Positions 62,966 through 64,000 of a stretch of 64,000 nt of DNA are shown in pieces (the first letter of the stretch is position 1; each line of letters opens with the position of its first letter). A model generated the notes under the pieces. It was not told where the DNA came from, searched no databases, and was given only the letters and a program-made list of their open reading frames with translations. A program made the position numbers and the translations under genes. The stretch is from Thiothrix phosphatis (lineage in GTDB: Bacteria; Pseudomonadota; Gammaproteobacteria; Thiotrichales; Thiotrichaceae), in contig NZ_JAYMYJ010000090.1 in the NCBI RefSeq assembly GCF_035668035.1, forward strand, positions 11,970 to 75,969. The letters run 5' to 3'.

Positions 62966-63946
62966 GTAAGCGTTCACGCCCTCATATTAGGCATAGCAGC
63001 GATTTTGTAGTAAATTCCCACATCCCAAGCACGAGCCCTGATTACATTGTTAGCCCCAGCCAATACACTGCCGACCACCCTGGATGAAGCACATCAGTTG
63101 ATCGTGCGCCAACAGGAACGGATAGCCGAGTTGGAGAAGCAGGCAGCCCGGGTCACGATGCTGGAGCAACAGGTCGAAACGCTGCAAAAGCAGCTCGAAG
63201 AACTGATCGCCAAACTGGGCAGCAGCTCGCGCAACAGCTCCAAACCGCCATCCACAGACAGCCCGGAACAACGGGCAGCCCGTCCCAAACGTAAGGGAAG
63301 TGGCCGCCCGCAGGGTGGGCAACCCGGCCATCCACGCCACGAACGGGCGTTATATCCCCCCGGACAAGTGACCCGCACCGAACAGTATTTCCCGGAAAGC
63401 ACCTGCGCCTGTGGTGGGGCAGTGGCGATTGACTGGGACAACCCTTACCGCCATCAGGTGACAGACATCGCCCCACCGCCACCACCGGAGGTGACAGAGC
63501 ATCAATTTTACCAGGGCGTCTGCCAATCCTGCGGCACCAAACACCACAGCCAGTGGCCGGACTGGGTTCCCAGTGGGCAAATGGGCGCGGGCGTGATCGC
63601 CTGGATTGTGGTGCTGGCGGGACAGTTTCGCCTGTCGATGCGCCAAACCCAGCTTCTGTTGTGGGAAGTGTGGCAGGTGCGCTTCAGTACCGGGGCCATC
63701 AGCAAGGCGCAAGGCAAAGCCATCCCCTGGATGGGGTCGCTGTACCGTCAGGTCGGTGAGCATGTGCGTGGGCAAGCGGTCTGCCATGCGGATGAAACCC
63801 GCCATTACCGTGGCACGGACACCTACTGGTTATGGGCCTTGGCGGACACCACCGTCACATACTTCATGACCCATTACTCACGCGGCAAGGCCGCCGCCGA
63901 TGCCTTGTTGGGTAGCTTTACCGGTTATCTGGTGACAGACCACTTT
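62966..63946 (+). mobile_element. IS66-family insertion sequence, 3' truncated
   Basis: The left end begins GTAAGCGTTCACGCC at 62966, typical of IS66 ends, and cuts the IS5 transposase. Its transposase gene starts at 63047. The element appears to be broken near 63941-63947, where a sequence unlike IS66 begins. No TnpA/TnpB helper genes precede the transposase. Confidence 0.8.
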
Positions 63947-63967
63947 AGGGAACCTCTAAAAACCTGA
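63047..63967 (+). pseudogene. IS66-family transposase, 3' end lost
   Basis: The first 300 residues hold an IS66 transposase: a leucine-zipper-like N-terminus (QQERIAELEKQAARVTMLEQ), a zinc finger (STCACGG, CQSCGTKHH), and the catalytic start VCHADETRHYRGTDTYWLW. It breaks at GYLVTD, where the second catalytic region should continue, and ends HFREPLKT in unrelated sequence. The start is TTG 63047. The catalytic glutamate is not in the window, so it is inactive as shown. Confidence 0.85.
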
Positions 63968-64000
63968 GACCAAACACCCGCAATCCTCACTTGACCAGTG
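63947..64000. mobile_element. Edge of a third, unidentified mobile element
   Basis: AGGGAACCTCTAAAAACC at about 63947 looks like the inverted-repeat end of another insertion sequence that interrupts the IS66 transposase. Only 54 bases are visible, so neither the family nor the true boundary can be fixed. Confidence 0.35.

Noticed and set aside
62729..63010. A separate small gene after the IS5 first frame
   Set aside because: It is the second half of the frameshifted IS5 transposase. The last 14 codons are IS66-end sequence.

Overview
The window reads as chromosomal DNA of a gammaproteobacterium with moderately high GC. Supporting markers are LptF/LptG, ErpA, RppH, OxyR, RecC, a WaaL-type ligase and a type II secretion block ending at gspK. 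A phasin suggests storage granules. A Thiothrix-like member of the Thiotrichales is my best guess, but it is inference only: no rRNA or tRNA gene is present to anchor it.

Layout. 1-3.8 kb: the 3' end of a type II secretion operon (gspF partial, then gspGHIJK with overlapping genes). 3.8-6 kb: wecA and oxyR, both on the minus strand. 6.2-28 kb: a large surface-polysaccharide region. It holds a Wzx-like flippase, ettA, a low-GC orphan secreted protein, manB, a WbaP-type initiating transferase, a GT2, the wzm/wzt ABC exporter, a 1389-residue four-module enzyme (methyltransferase, WbsX-like, GT4, GT2), a sugar-nucleotide epimerase, two GT4 enzymes, and a translationally coupled ligase/core-glycosyltransferase operon that runs directly into recC. 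31.2-33.5 kb: a minus-strand carbamoyltransferase cassette (carbamoyltransferase, SxtJ-like protein, 50-residue DUF5989/SxtK-like protein).

33.6-41.6 kb is mostly housekeeping: HAD phosphatase, rppH, hemJ, a TlpA-like thioredoxin, argC, a DUF6776-like protein, bactofilin, erpA and ppc. A phasin with a near-consensus promoter follows. 42.5-51.6 kb holds two divergent envelope-lipid operons. The minus-strand one is a polyprenyl-phosphate GT2, an ArnT-like GT, a PAP2 phosphatase, lptF and lptG, all joined by 1-4 base overlaps. The plus-strand one is an LPG-synthase-like membrane protein, a second GT-C enzyme and a second PAP2 phosphatase. Together they look like a lipid A or lipid-carrier remodelling locus.

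51.6-62.3 kb: a CPXCG protein, hemW, cytochrome b561, recQ, a PIN toxin pair, a broken TIR-domain gene, a divergent PRPP synthetase, a DUF2339/DUF3999 membrane pair and a Tat-exported MsrB. 62.3-64 kb: nested insertion sequences. An IS5-family element is cut by an IS66-family element, which is itself interrupted near the right edge.

How the genes fit together: most of the window builds and decorates the cell surface. WecA and the WbaP-like enzyme start glycans on undecaprenyl phosphate, and ManB feeds GDP-mannose-type precursors. The glycosyltransferases build chains, Wzm/Wzt export them, the ligase joins them to lipid A-core, and LptF/LptG move LPS outward. Carbamoylation, methylation and lipid-phosphate removal are the likely decorations. 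These links come from gene order and family knowledge, not from direct evidence of substrates.
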